DNA of 64,000 bases from assembly GCA_034509925.1 (NCBI GenBank), contig CM067527.1, forward strand, positions 12,517,001-12,581,000. Direction: 5' to 3'. Shown piece after piece: positions 63,521-64,000 of this stretch. The notes under the pieces are model-generated. The model searched no databases. It saw only the letters and a program-made list of their open reading frames with translations, and had not been told where the DNA came from. Position 1 is the first letter of the stretch, and the number at the start of each line of letters is the position of its first letter. Origin of the DNA: Hirudinaria manillensis (lineage: Eukaryota; Annelida; Clitellata; Hirudinida; Hirudinidae). Position numbers and translations under genes: made by a program.

Positions 63521-64000
63521 AAATTCCACTGGAACTGTCAGGAAGATTAGAAAAAAGCGCGAAAAATGACCAGGTGGAAGGCCCGCCGTCGACTGGAGGC
63601 GCGCACGAGAGAAAGGGGCGCGCACGAGCTAGCCTCGCGGTCTAGGCTCTCGCTCGTTCGACACGCCCACTTCCGCCTACGGCGGAACCTTAATGGGTTA
63701 ATTAATTGATTAATTAACTCATTAATCGATCTATTACAAATTTTTTTAATTTGAAAATTTTGGGCACGAATAAAAGAAATTGAGTGAAAAACGAACGTTT
63801 TGTCTCGAAATACATCTATATTGGTTGGTTGATTGATTGAGTAATTAGTTAATTAACGTATTAATTAATAAAGCGTTATTATAGGGGGCGAGCGTTAACC
63901 ACTCTACTAGTATTAGGTACCGTATTAGGTAACGCGCGCAGCCAGTTAACGGCTAGATAAAGGAGCGCGACGTTATTTTTAGACCGAGCCGTTACGTCAC

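Larger units (their letters stand above)
1..64000 (-). repeat. Tandem array of 1204-bp U2 snRNA gene units
   Basis: The same unit recurs head to tail across the window; U2 5' ends lie 1204 bp apart in most steps. Deviations are tiny (1201, 1205, 1206 or 1207 bp, from homopolymer changes or one added or lost short repeat) except where mobile elements sit. There are 41 U2 loci, all transcribed towards lower coordinates. The near identity of units, spacer included, is what concerted evolution of tandem multicopy RNA genes produces. The array runs off both window ends, so the total copy number is unknown. Confidence 0.97.

Noticed and set aside
1..64000. CRISPR-like array
   Set aside because: The repeats are 1.2-kb gene units, not short repeats with unique spacers.

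Overview
The window is a tandem array of U2 small nuclear RNA genes, all on the minus strand, in which two families of site-specific non-LTR retrotransposons live. The repeat unit is 1204 bp: a U2 gene of about 188 nt and about 1 kb of AT-rich spacer that carries the snRNA promoter of the next gene. I count 41 U2 loci. One is cut by the window edge, 35 are complete and uninterrupted, and five are split by an insertion. The U2 sequence (GUAGUA branch-site pairing element, stem-loop IIb, and a stem-loop IV with the GUAUUGCAGUACC loop) looks most like insect U2, so an arthropod is the best guess; I cannot name the species.

Layout: 1-18407 is U2 units, with two very short (126 bp) insertions at 2509-2634 and 7450-7575. 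18408-24207 is a 5.8 kb retrotransposon (element 1) with one intact 1746-residue ORF: eight C2H2 zinc fingers in four pairs, a reverse transcriptase, a CCHC knuckle and a restriction-like endonuclease. 24208-50702 is 22 further uninterrupted U2 units, nearly identical to one another. 50703-55287 and 56494-61078 are two full-length copies (4585 bp each) of a second, related retrotransposon (element 2) in consecutive U2 units, both broken by many one-base indels. 61079-64000 is two more U2 units and part of a spacer. The two 126-bp insertions are the extreme 3' end of element 2.

All five insertions are in the same orientation as U2 and lie at the same place, inside the GUAGUA sequence with which U2 pairs to the intron branch site. 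Each occupied gene therefore keeps its promoter and the first 34-37 nt of U2 but cannot make functional U2 RNA, while many intact neighbours remain. This parallels R2 elements in 28S rDNA. It fits the U2-targeting, endonuclease-bearing lineage known as Utopia, an assignment made here from architecture and target only. The remaining small ORFs in the spacers and opposite the retrotransposon genes look like shadows, not genes.
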